46,277 bases of DNA from NCBI GenBank assembly GCA_002305575.1, contig DBPP01000002.1:76232-122508 (forward strand). The letters run 5' to 3'. Origin of the DNA: Ruminococcaceae bacterium UBA1417. GTDB taxonomy: Bacteria > Bacillota > Clostridia > Oscillospirales > Acutalibacteraceae. The notes beneath the pieces are model-generated. The model was not told the origin of the DNA. It saw only the letters and a program-made list of their open reading frames with translations, and did no database searches. The position numbers and the translations under genes were made by a program. This document shows, piece after piece, positions 16,565-24,013 of this stretch. Within the stretch, counting starts at the first letter, position 1. Each line of letters begins with the position of its first letter.

Positions 16565-17482
16565 TTGACTGTCTATGAGCTGCTCTGGTATTTTGCCATT
16601 TATTCCTTTCTGGGCTGGTGCATGGAGGTTGTATTTTGCACGGTTCGCACGGGAAAACTGGTCAACCGCGGATTTCTGAACGGCCCCGTGTGTCCGATCT
16701 ACGGCTTCGGCATGACGCTTGTGTTGGCGGTGCTCGGCCGGTTCTCGGACAATATTGCGCTGCTGTTTTTGGGCGGCATGGTGCTCACCAGTGCGCTGGA
16801 GCTTGTGGGAGGCTGGGCGCTTAAAAAGTTTTTTCACACAACGTGGTGGGATTATTCGGAAAAGCCGTTCAACATCGGCGGCTATATCTGCCTGCAATTC
16901 AGTTTGGCCTGGGGAGTTTGCGTTGTCCTTGCGGTGCGCTTTCTGCACCGGGTGGTTCACATGTTTGTGCGTTGGATTCCGTTTCCAGTCGGGGTGGTGC
17001 TGATCGGCATCATCATGGCCTATTTTCTCACCGATGCGATTGTGACCGTGCTGGCGATCTGTCGCATTAACCGTAGCCTGACTGTGCTCAGCGCCATGGC
17101 GGCGAAATTGCGTCAGGACAGCGACGTCCTTTCAGGCAGGCTCGGGCGCTTCGCGCTGCGCGCGGATGAACGAATCTCCGGGCAACGGGAAGAATTCCGG
17201 GAAAAAATGGAAGATGCCCGCGTGGAAATTCAGGGGAAACTGCAAGTGCAGCATGCGCAAATGCTTGAAAAGCAGGAGCTGCGCCGCGCGGCACATGAAG
17301 AAAAACGCGAACAGATGCAGCAGGCGGCCGAGCAGCTGCGCGCCGAATGGATGGCCCGAAATTCGAAATGGCAGCGCCGGATGCAGCGCCGTTTGCTCCG
17401 CGCGTTCCCGCGCATGCGCAATGAGCGGGACAGCGAGGCGCTTCGCCGCGTGCGCGCATGGTTGGAGGAAAAACGCCGATGA
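16565..17482 (+). CDS. PF06541 (putative ABC transporter type IV) membrane protein with charged C-terminal coil
   Basis: Protein of 305 residues. The first about 175 residues form several membrane segments with the family hallmarks YSFLGWCMEVVF, NRGFLNGPVCPIYGFG and the WWDYSEKPFNIGGYICL segment. The remaining about 130 residues are a highly charged, Glu/Arg/Gln-rich helix that should form a cytoplasmic coiled coil. Function of the family is unknown. TTG 16565 is chosen as start because GGGGGG lies 8 bases before it and the conserved N-terminus begins there; the longer frame from 16487 would include the promoter. The stop overlaps the phosphopantetheinyl transferase start (ATGA). Confidence 0.85.
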   Translation: MTVYELLWYFAIYSFLGWCMEVVFCTVRTGKLVNRGFLNGPVCPIYGFGMTLVLAVLGRFSDNIALLFLGGMVLTSALELVGGWALKKFFHTTWWDYSEKPFNIGGYICLQFSLAWGVCVVLAVRFLHRVVHMFVRWIPFPVGVVLIGIIMAYFLTDAIVTVLAICRINRSLTVLSAMAAKLRQDSDVLSGRLGRFALRADERISGQREEFREKMEDARVEIQGKLQVQHAQMLEKQELRRAAHEEKREQMQQAAEQLRAEWMARNSKWQRRMQRRLLRAFPRMRNERDSEALRRVRAWLEEKRR

Positions 17483-17985
17483 AGCTTTATGCTACGCCCA
17501 TGAACGAAGACCTTTCCACAGCCGCCTTGCACGACGCCGCCTACGCGCTGCTCTTCGATGCGCTGCGGTCGGACTGGGGGGTGCCGGCAGCACAGCTGGA
17601 GAAAACGCCGCTCGGCAAGCCGTATCTGGTTGGCACAGCCATGCCCTTCATCAGCGTGAGCCACACGCGTGGCTTTGTCTGCTGCGCAGTTTCGGAAATG
17701 CCGGTCGGCGTCGACTGCGAGCGCCGCCGCCGCGTGACGGAGGGGGCGATGCGCCGCGTCTGTACGCCGGAGGAGGTGCGCGATATCCGCGCATCCAGAG
17801 ACCCTGCCGCGCGCTTTTTGCAATACTGGACGCTGAAGGAAAGCATTTCCAAAAAGTTGGGGGTCGGGCTTTCCGAATCCTTTCAGCGCTACGCGATCCG
17901 GTTCGAAGGCGCAAGACCCGTCTGTCCGGGACACCGACTCCACTTTGAAATGCGGGGCGCGTTCTTTCTGGCCGCCGCGGAATAA
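17479..17985 (+). CDS. 4'-phosphopantetheinyl transferase superfamily protein
   Basis: Protein of 168 residues. The two signature motifs are present: VGVDCE with Asp79 and Glu81 (magnesium binding), and WTLKES with Trp117, Lys120 and Glu121. It is short, closer to compact Sfp/AcpT relatives than to full Sfp (about 220). It would attach phosphopantetheine from CoA to a carrier protein; no carrier protein or synthase gene lies in the window. ATG 17479 overlaps the upstream stop (ATGA) and has GGAGG at 17464-17468, so it is probably co-translated with the membrane protein. Confidence 0.88.
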   Translation: MKLYATPMNEDLSTAALHDAAYALLFDALRSDWGVPAAQLEKTPLGKPYLVGTAMPFISVSHTRGFVCCAVSEMPVGVDCERRRRVTEGAMRRVCTPEEVRDIRASRDPAARFLQYWTLKESISKKLGVGLSESFQRYAIRFEGARPVCPGHRLHFEMRGAFFLAAAE

Positions 17986-18071
17986 ACCGTTTTTCAACCG
18001 CATACGTATGAGCAAACGGGAGAGGCGTCCGAAAGGACGGCCGGCTTCCGGAAAGGAAGAAGGGTGTACGT

Positions 18072-18545
18072 ATGGTGGTGTCAGTCCGCGCGAACAAAAA
18101 ACGGATTGTGGCGGTGCTGCTTTTGCTGGCGATTGCGGTGGGGGCGTTTTTTCTGATCCCGCGTGAGCCGGAGCGCATCGTCTATCCCGGCATGACCAAC
18201 GAGGAACGCGTCGCGTTTCTCTCAAGCTTCAACTGGACGGTGGAGGAGGAGCCTGCGGATTTCCGTGAGGTTGTGATCCCCGTCGAATTCAACGATGTGT
18301 ATACGGCATACAACGCCATGCAGAACGCCCAGGGGTTTGACCTGAAGCCGTACGCGGGGGAGAAATGCATGCAATACCGGTACATCATCACCAATTATCC
18401 GGATTGCGCCGATACGGTTTTTGCAACGGTTCTGGTCTATGAGGACAGCATCATCGGCGGCGACGTCTCCACCGAGGCGGCGGATGGCTTTATGCACGGC
18501 TTTGCGGCGGACAGCGCGCGGTTTGCCGCGCCGGAAGCAGATTGA
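18072..18545 (+). CDS. DUF4830 domain protein, membrane-anchored
   Basis: Protein of 157 residues with a positively charged N-terminus and one hydrophobic segment (about 10-29), so it is probably anchored in the membrane with the rest outside. The exterior part, starting PGMTNEERVAFLSSFNW and including an EFNDVYTAYNAMQ segment and CMQYRY, matches DUF4830, a domain common in Ruminococcaceae with unknown function. A GAAGAAGGG-type ribosome site precedes ATG 18072. It follows the phosphopantetheinyl transferase gene by 86 bases on the same strand. Confidence 0.8.
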   Translation: MVVSVRANKKRIVAVLLLLAIAVGAFFLIPREPERIVYPGMTNEERVAFLSSFNWTVEEEPADFREVVIPVEFNDVYTAYNAMQNAQGFDLKPYAGEKCMQYRYIITNYPDCADTVFATVLVYEDSIIGGDVSTEAADGFMHGFAADSARFAAPEAD

Positions 18546-18616
18546 TTCCGCATACCGGTTACAGCAAAAAAAGTTTAATGTAAAAAGTTTAATGCAAGAA
18601 AGCAGTTGTGTACGCG

Positions 18617-19348
18617 ATGAGACTTGACAAATTCCTGGCCAATGAAAATATTGGAAGCCGGAAAGCGGTCGGCCTGCTCGTTCGGAGCGGTGCCGTTACC
18701 GTGAACGGACAAGCTGTGAGAAAGGCCGATTTACAGATCGACGCGCAGGCGGATTGTGTCTGCGTGAACGGTACACCCGTGCGCTACAACGCGCACGTCT
18801 ACATTATGCTGCATAAGCCGGCCGGCGTGTTGACCGCCACGCGGGACAGCCGCGCCCAAACCGTACTCGATCTGCTTCCGCCTGCGATGCGGCGACGCGG
18901 ACTGTTTCCGGCGGGGCGGCTCGATAAGGACACCACCGGCCTGCTGATTCTCACCGATGACGGCGATTATGCGCACCGGATGCTCGCGCCGAAAAGCCAC
19001 GTGATCAAGCGCTATGAGGCCGTGCTCGACCTGCCGGCGGATGGGGCCGATCAGGCACGTTTTGCGGCGGGGATCCAAAGCGGGGACGATTGCTTTGCAC
19101 CCGCGCGGTTGGAAATCTGTGAAGCGGATCCGCACATCGTCTGGGTGGAAATCCGGGAAGGAAAATTCCATCAGGTGAAGCGGATGTTCCGCGCGTGCGG
19201 AAAAAACGTGACAGCACTCAAGCGGCTTTCCATTGGCACGTTGCCGCTGGACGCCGCCCTGCGTCCCGGTGAGGCGCGTGTTTTGTCAGAAAAGGAAGCG
19301 ATGCTTGTATTTGCGGGGAAGGCGGAGCAGATCAGACGAAAAGAGTAG
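18617..19348 (+). CDS. Pseudouridine synthase, RsuA/RluB/RluE/RluF family
   Basis: Protein of 243 residues with an N-terminal S4 RNA-binding domain (MRLDKFLANENIGSRK, 1-16 onward) and a catalytic domain with GRLDKDTTGLLILTDDG, where Asp103 is the nucleophile. The C-terminal EIREGKFHQVKRMF is also typical. It isomerises a uridine in rRNA; RsuA-type proteins act on 16S U516, RluB/F on 23S, and the choice cannot be made here. ATG 18617 fits the conserved N-terminus better than the upstream GTG 18608. A tandem 13-base repeat lies at 18568-18594. Confidence 0.9.
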   Translation: MRLDKFLANENIGSRKAVGLLVRSGAVTVNGQAVRKADLQIDAQADCVCVNGTPVRYNAHVYIMLHKPAGVLTATRDSRAQTVLDLLPPAMRRRGLFPAGRLDKDTTGLLILTDDGDYAHRMLAPKSHVIKRYEAVLDLPADGADQARFAAGIQSGDDCFAPARLEICEADPHIVWVEIREGKFHQVKRMFRACGKNVTALKRLSIGTLPLDAALRPGEARVLSEKEAMLVFAGKAEQIRRKE

Positions 19349-19411
19349 TGCTTTTTTGGCTTTTGTTTATTTTGCCTAAACAAAAATCCGAAAATTCGGG
19401 CAATTAAAGCC

Positions 19412-19440
19412 TGTTCATCGAATGAGAATTCTGCTATAAT
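19412..19440 (+). promoter_or_regulatory. Probable promoter of the sugar ABC ATPase gene
   Basis: A perfect -10 TATAAT at 19435-19440 with a weak -35 (TGTTCA, 19412-19417) at 17-base spacing. The weak -35 suggests that an activator may be needed. The region 19349-19522 holds no gene. Confidence 0.5.
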
Positions 19441-19522
19441 GAGTGCATCGAAATCGAGATGTGGTCGTTCAGCTGTTTGTCAGTCGGCGGCTCCAAATCA
19501 CCATTATCAGGAGGAAAAACTT

Positions 19523-20632
19523 ATGGCAAGTGTAACACTGAAGAATGTCTATAAGATCTATGCCGGTGGCGTTACGGCCGTCACGGATTTTTGCTTGGAC
19601 ATCGAAGACAAGGAGTTTATCATTCTCGTCGGACCTTCCGGCTGCGGCAAGTCCACGACGCTGAGAATGATCGCTGGCCTTGAAGAGATCAGCAAGGGTG
19701 AGCTTTACATCGGCGATCAGCTTGCAAACGATGTTGCGCCGAAGGACAGAGATATCGCGATGGTGTTCCAGAACTACGCTCTGTATCCGCACATGACCGT
19801 TTACGACAACATGGCTTTCGGCCTCAAGCTCAGAAAGACGCCGAAGGATGAAATTAAGCGCCGCGTTGAAGAGGCTGCCCGCATTCTCGATATTTCCCAC
19901 CTGCTTGACAGAAAGCCGAAGGCGCTTTCCGGCGGCCAGAGACAGCGTGTTGCGCTGGGCCGTGCTATCGTCCGTGACCCGAAGGTCTTCCTGCTCGACG
20001 AACCGCTTTCCAACCTGGATGCGAAGCTCCGTGCGCAGATGAGAACCGAGATCGCGAAGCTCCATAAGAGACTTGGCACCACGTTCATTTACGTTACCCA
20101 CGACCAAACGGAAGCTATGACGATGGGCGATAGAATCGTCGTTATGAAGGACGGCTTCATTCAGCAGGTCGATACCCCGCAGAACCTGTATGACCTGCCG
20201 GTCAACGAGTTCGTTGCAGGCTTCATGGGTTCCCCGCAGATGAACTTTGTCGACGCTACGCTCGTGAAGGACGGCGCAGATTATGCCCTCACGTTCGGCG
20301 CTACGAAGGTTAAGATCCCGGCGAAGAAGGTCAACGCTGAAATTGCCAATTATGTTGGCAAGGAAGTTGTCTTCGGTATCCGTCCGGAAGACGTACATGA
20401 CGAGCCCGAATTCCTCGCGAAGGCCGGCGATACCAAGACCACGGCTGACGTCGAAGTTACCGAGCTTATGGGTGCTGAGACATACCTCTACCTCAACTGC
20501 GAAGGCAATGCGTTCACAGCGCGTGTTGAGCCGACGTCCGTTGCGAAGTCCGGCGATAAGATCACAATCGCTTTTGATATGAACAAGATGCATCTGTTCG
20601 ACAAAGAGACGGAGAAGACGATCCTCAACTGA
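19523..20632 (+). CDS. msmX: Sugar ABC transporter ATP-binding protein, MsmX/UgpC type
   Basis: ATPase of 369 residues. Walker A GPSGCGKS is at 37-44, followed by the Q-loop in MVFQNYALYPHMTV, the signature LSGGQRQRVALGRAI, Walker B VFLLDEPLSNLD, and a C-terminal TOBE-type regulatory domain (about 245-369). This is the CUT1 subfamily that powers oligosaccharide and glycerol-phosphate importers. No permease or binding-protein gene is next to it, as in B. subtilis MsmX, which serves several importers; that shared role is inferred. AGGAGG at 19509-19514 fixes the start at ATG 19523. A terminator follows. Confidence 0.93.
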   Translation: MASVTLKNVYKIYAGGVTAVTDFCLDIEDKEFIILVGPSGCGKSTTLRMIAGLEEISKGELYIGDQLANDVAPKDRDIAMVFQNYALYPHMTVYDNMAFGLKLRKTPKDEIKRRVEEAARILDISHLLDRKPKALSGGQRQRVALGRAIVRDPKVFLLDEPLSNLDAKLRAQMRTEIAKLHKRLGTTFIYVTHDQTEAMTMGDRIVVMKDGFIQQVDTPQNLYDLPVNEFVAGFMGSPQMNFVDATLVKDGADYALTFGATKVKIPAKKVNAEIANYVGKEVVFGIRPEDVHDEPEFLAKAGDTKTTADVEVTELMGAETYLYLNCEGNAFTARVEPTSVAKSGDKITIAFDMNKMHLFDKETEKTILN

Positions 20633-20659
20633 TCGATCGTTCCCCACATTGTGAACGAG

Positions 20660-20688
20660 GCGGCATCCCTTTTGGGATGCCGCTTTTT
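20660..20688 (+). terminator. Terminator of the sugar ABC ATPase gene
   Basis: Ten-base perfect stem (20660-20669 with 20674-20683), loop TTTT, then TTTTT at 20684-20688. It lies 27 bases after the stop. Confidence 0.92.
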
Positions 20689-20804
20689 GCTTTGTTCACG
20701 CGTTTTGTCGCACATTTGGCTTTATAGCAAAGCGGATACAATAAGAATTTTCTCAATTTCTTTGTGCAGGATTACGAATGCTCAAAAAAAATACTCAAAA
20801 AGAC

Positions 20805-20833
20805 TTGAAAAAGCCAAAAGAATTCTGTAATAT
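20805..20833 (+). promoter_or_regulatory. Promoter of the CdaR-like regulator gene
   Basis: TTGAAA (20805-20810), 17 bases, TAATAT (20828-20833). An 80-base leader follows up to ATG 20920. The rest of 20689-20804 shows no gene. Confidence 0.6.
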
Positions 20834-20919
20834 AGTAGGAGATACAATGGATTCTTGTGCGGGAGCCGTCGATTTCCGCACAGGGTTGAGCATGAATTCG
20901 GCGGAGAAAAGAGGAAAAC

Positions 20920-22005
20920 ATGTCTAACAGATTGTTTCAGGGTGTTATTCATCAGATGCGCGATTCCATTGACCGCACAATCGGCGTGATCGACGAGTCC
21001 TCTGTTATCATTGCCTGCAGCGAGTTGGGAAAAATCGGTGAAGTCGCAGAATCCGTTACAGCGGAAGATATCGCATCGCAGGCGGCTTTTGTTTCCGGCA
21101 ACTATACGTATAAATCCTTTGGCAGCCGTCCGCGCCCGGAATACGCCGTTTTCGTTTCCGGCAATGACCCTGAGGCGGCCAAGTATGTCGGCTTGCTGGC
21201 CGTTTCGCTGAACAGCATCAAGCAGTATTACGACGAAAAATATGACCGCAGCAATTTCATCAAGAATGTGATTCTGGATAATATCCTGCCCGGCGACATT
21301 TATCTCAAAAGCCGTGAGCTGCGCTTCAATGCGGATGTCAGCCGCGTTTGCATGCTCATCAAGGTGACGAGTAAAACGGATGTTTCAGCCTATGACGTTG
21401 TGCAGAACCTGTTCCCGGATAAGAACAAGGATTTCGTCATCAACATCAACGAGACGGATATCGCGCTGGTCAAGGAAATCCGCAACAATATCGACCCGCG
21501 CGACATCGATAAGCTCGCCGGTTCCATTGTCGACACGCTTTCCAGCGAGTTCTACACGCATTGCGTCGTGGGTATCGGCACGGTTGTAGACAGCATCAAG
21601 GACCTCGCCCGTTCGTTCAAGGAGGCGCAGGTGGCGCTTGAGGTCGGCAAGGTGTTTGACACCGAGAAGACCATCGTCAGCTACAACAACCTCGGTATCG
21701 CCCGCCTGATCTATCAGCTGCCGACCACGCTTTGCGACATGTTCCTCAAGGAAGTCTTTAAGCGCGGCTCCATTGAGTCGCTCGACCATGAAACGCTGTT
21801 TACCATTCAGCGCTTTTTTGAAAACAACCTGAATGTTTCCGAGACGTCGAGAAAACTGTTTGTCCACAGAAACACGCTTGTCTACCGTTTGGAAAAGATC
21901 AAGAAGATCACCGGCCTCGACCTGCGCGAATTTGAGGATGCCATTGTCTTCAAGGTGGCGCTTATGGTTAAAAAGTATCTTTCCAGCAATCCGTCGAAAT
22001 TCTGA
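20920..22005 (+). CDS. CdaR/PucR-family transcriptional regulator
   Basis: Protein of 361 residues. The C-terminal PucR-type helix-turn-helix is clear at about 300-345 (FENNLNVSETSRKLFVHRNT, then RLEKIKKITGLDL). A GGDEF-like/central region (about 130-275) includes the VVGIGTVVDSIKDLARSFKE segment seen in CdaR proteins. The N-terminal part is a probable ligand-sensing domain. Relatives respond to sugar diacids or other carbon sources; the ligand is unknown. AGAGGA precedes ATG 20920. It lies right after the sugar ABC ATPase gene but has its own promoter, so it may regulate carbohydrate genes elsewhere. Confidence 0.85.
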   Translation: MSNRLFQGVIHQMRDSIDRTIGVIDESSVIIACSELGKIGEVAESVTAEDIASQAAFVSGNYTYKSFGSRPRPEYAVFVSGNDPEAAKYVGLLAVSLNSIKQYYDEKYDRSNFIKNVILDNILPGDIYLKSRELRFNADVSRVCMLIKVTSKTDVSAYDVVQNLFPDKNKDFVININETDIALVKEIRNNIDPRDIDKLAGSIVDTLSSEFYTHCVVGIGTVVDSIKDLARSFKEAQVALEVGKVFDTEKTIVSYNNLGIARLIYQLPTTLCDMFLKEVFKRGSIESLDHETLFTIQRFFENNLNVSETSRKLFVHRNTLVYRLEKIKKITGLDLREFEDAIVFKVALMVKKYLSSNPSKF

Positions 22006-22033
22006 TTCTGGCCGGTGCGCATCGATACGTGCA

Positions 22034-22074
22034 TTACAAATGGTTACAAAGGTTACAAAATAATTACGTATAAT
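22034..22074 (+). promoter_or_regulatory. Phased TTACAAA repeats and -10 box upstream of ftsEX
   Basis: TTACAAA occurs at 22034-22040, 22044-22050 and 22053-22059, with a related TTACG at 22064-22068: steps of 10, 9 and 11 bases, about one helical turn. TATAAT at 22069-22074 follows directly. On the minus strand, 22052-22068 reads CGTAAT-N5-TGTAAC, one mismatch from the WalR box TGTWAH-N5-TGTWAH. A second TATAAT lies at 22109-22114. No good -35 is seen with either, which fits an activator-dependent promoter. Confidence 0.5.
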
Positions 22075-22116
22075 TCTTTATAGGAATTAAAAATGAAAGT
22101 CTTGTTGGTATAATGA

Positions 22117-22140
22117 AAAAAGCCGATAAGGCTTTTATTT
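22117..22140 (+). terminator. Short hairpin with T-rich tail between the regulator gene and ftsE
   Basis: Arms AAAAGCC (22118-22124) and GGCTTTT (22130-22136), followed by ATTTTG. It could end transcripts from the CdaR-like gene, but it also lies within the ftsE leader if transcription starts at the -10 boxes just before it, so it may act as a weak attenuator. Confidence 0.45.
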
Positions 22141-22219
22141 TGTTTAAATCTGCGCAGGACCGGGCGACCGGTGAGGCCACGCAGTGGATCATCCATTCAT
22201 ATCCAGAGGAGGAATACCC

Positions 22220-23077
22220 TTGATCGAGTTCCGCAATGTTTCTAAAGTTTATAATAACGGTACGGAAGCGCTGCACAACATCAATCTGAAAGTGGACAAA
22301 GGCGAATTTGTCTTTATCGTCGGTTCCAGCGGCGCAGGCAAAAGCACGTTCCTGAAGCTGATTACCTGTGAGGAACGTCCGAACGAAGGCCAGGTGATCA
22401 TCGACGGGCAGGATGTCAGCCATATCCGCAAACGTAAAATCCCGTATGTGCGCCGAAAGATGGGCCTTGTGTTTCAGGATTTCCGCCTGATCGACCACAT
22501 GACGGTTTACGACAACGTGGCGTTTGCCATGCGCGTGGTCGGCGCCTCGCCCAAAACGATTAAAAAGCGCGTGCCGTACATACTGAGCCTTGTCGGTCTG
22601 CAGCACAAGGCAAAGCACTACCCCACGGAAATGTCCGGCGGCGAGCGGCAGCGTGTCGGTCTTGCGCGCGCACTCGTCAACAATCCTTCTATGATTATTG
22701 CCGACGAGCCAACCGGTAACATTGACCCGGCGCTCTCTTTTGAAATTGTCGATCTGCTGAGTGAGATCAACCGCCGTGGCACGACGGTTCTGATGGTTAC
22801 ACACGAGCACTCGCTCGTCAAGCATTTCCACAAGCGCATCATTCAGATCCATAGCGGTGAGATTGTGGCCGATACGGCGGTCACCACGAAGGAGCAGCAT
22901 GAAGCGGCCACCATTGCGCAGGATACAGTCACGGTAGACCGCGAGGCAATCCGCCGCGCAAAGGAAGCGCGTCAGAAGGCGAATGAAGAGGCGCGCCAGT
23001 TTGAGAGCACGGGGGAGTTTTCGGCGACGGAAGCCGTGCTTGCAGGCAATACCGAAGAGACTCATGAGGATGCCTGA
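22220..23077 (+). CDS. ftsE: Cell division ATP-binding protein FtsE
   Basis: ABC ATPase of 285 residues that works with FtsX at the membrane to switch on peptidoglycan hydrolases. Walker A GSSGAGKS is at 35-42, the signature MSGGERQRVGLARAL at about 138, and Walker B MIIADEPTGN at about 160, as in FtsE. It has a C-terminal extension of about 55 residues (Glu/Ala/Arg-rich) beyond the usual FtsE length. The start is TTG 22220, with AGAGGAGG at 22205-22212; an in-frame ATG at 22184 would add a leader running through that ribosome site. ftsX follows after 24 bases. Confidence 0.94.
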   Translation: MIEFRNVSKVYNNGTEALHNINLKVDKGEFVFIVGSSGAGKSTFLKLITCEERPNEGQVIIDGQDVSHIRKRKIPYVRRKMGLVFQDFRLIDHMTVYDNVAFAMRVVGASPKTIKKRVPYILSLVGLQHKAKHYPTEMSGGERQRVGLARALVNNPSMIIADEPTGNIDPALSFEIVDLLSEINRRGTTVLMVTHEHSLVKHFHKRIIQIHSGEIVADTAVTTKEQHEAATIAQDTVTVDREAIRRAKEARQKANEEARQFESTGEFSATEAVLAGNTEETHEDA

Positions 23078-23101
23078 ACGCGGGAAAGGACGGAATAAAA
23101 C

Positions 23102-24013
23102 ATGAAAATTCACAATATCGGATATCTCTTAAAAGAAGGCATCAAGAACCTCTGGAAGAACAGAACCATGAGTATTGCTTCGATCGGCGTGCTGATTTCC
23201 TGCCTGCTTCTCACCGGTTGTGCAGCGCTGGTTTCGGCAAACCTCACCTCCATGATGGAGTCCGTTGAGGGCAACAACAGCATCACAGTATACCTCACAA
23301 ACGGCTTGCCGGCCCTTACGGCGATTGAGATCGGCGACCAGATCCGCAGCATTGAAAATGTGAGCGACTGCTCGTTTATTCCCAAGGACGACGCGCTGGC
23401 TGACATGATGGAAAGCCTCGGGGATGACGGCACCATTTTGGAAGGCCTGGATGGCGATGACAATTTTTTGCCGGATGCTTACACAATTTCCATGTATGAT
23501 TTGAATCTTTATGACGAGACTATGGAACAGATTCAGTCGATTGAGGGCGTGGATCGCTATACGGACTATTCCGACATCGCGTCCAAGCTTTCGAGCATCG
23601 ATATGGTCGTGCGCGTCGCGAGCGTTGTTCTGATCGCCGTGCTCGGCGTCGTTTCGCTGTTCATCATCTCCAATACGGTTAAGGTGACGATGTTCTCCCG
23701 TCGCGCAGAGATCAATATCATGAAATCCGTCGGTGCGACCAACGGCTTCGTCCGTGTTCCGTTTATCGTCGAGGGTATGGTGATCGGCCTGATTTCCGGC
23801 GGTGTTTCGGCGGCCATTCTGCTTTTGGTCTACGACCAAGCGGTCATGGCGCTGTACAACATTGCGCCGTTCCTCACGGCGGTGGATATTGACCCATATG
23901 TTGCCTATGTGATTGCGGCCTACGCCATCATTGGCGCGCTGTTCGGTCTGCTCGGCGGCAGCATCTCGATCGGCAAATACCTGAACAAGGAAGGAGAGAA
24001 TGCGATTGTCTAA
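23102..24013 (+). CDS. ftsX: Cell division protein FtsX
   Basis: Membrane subunit of 303 residues. One membrane segment near 25-47 is followed by a large exterior loop (about 48-170), then three segments (about 172-195, 220-245, 265-290). The first cytoplasmic stretch YLLKEGIKNLWKNRTMS and the segment VKVTMFSRRAEINIMKSVGA are typical of FtsX. The exterior loop would contact the hydrolase encoded next. AAAGGACGG lies before ATG 23102. The stop overlaps the following gene by 14 bases. Confidence 0.94.
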   Translation: MKIHNIGYLLKEGIKNLWKNRTMSIASIGVLISCLLLTGCAALVSANLTSMMESVEGNNSITVYLTNGLPALTAIEIGDQIRSIENVSDCSFIPKDDALADMMESLGDDGTILEGLDGDDNFLPDAYTISMYDLNLYDETMEQIQSIEGVDRYTDYSDIASKLSSIDMVVRVASVVLIAVLGVVSLFIISNTVKVTMFSRRAEINIMKSVGATNGFVRVPFIVEGMVIGLISGGVSAAILLLVYDQAVMALYNIAPFLTAVDIDPYVAYVIAAYAIIGALFGLLGGSISIGKYLNKEGENAIV

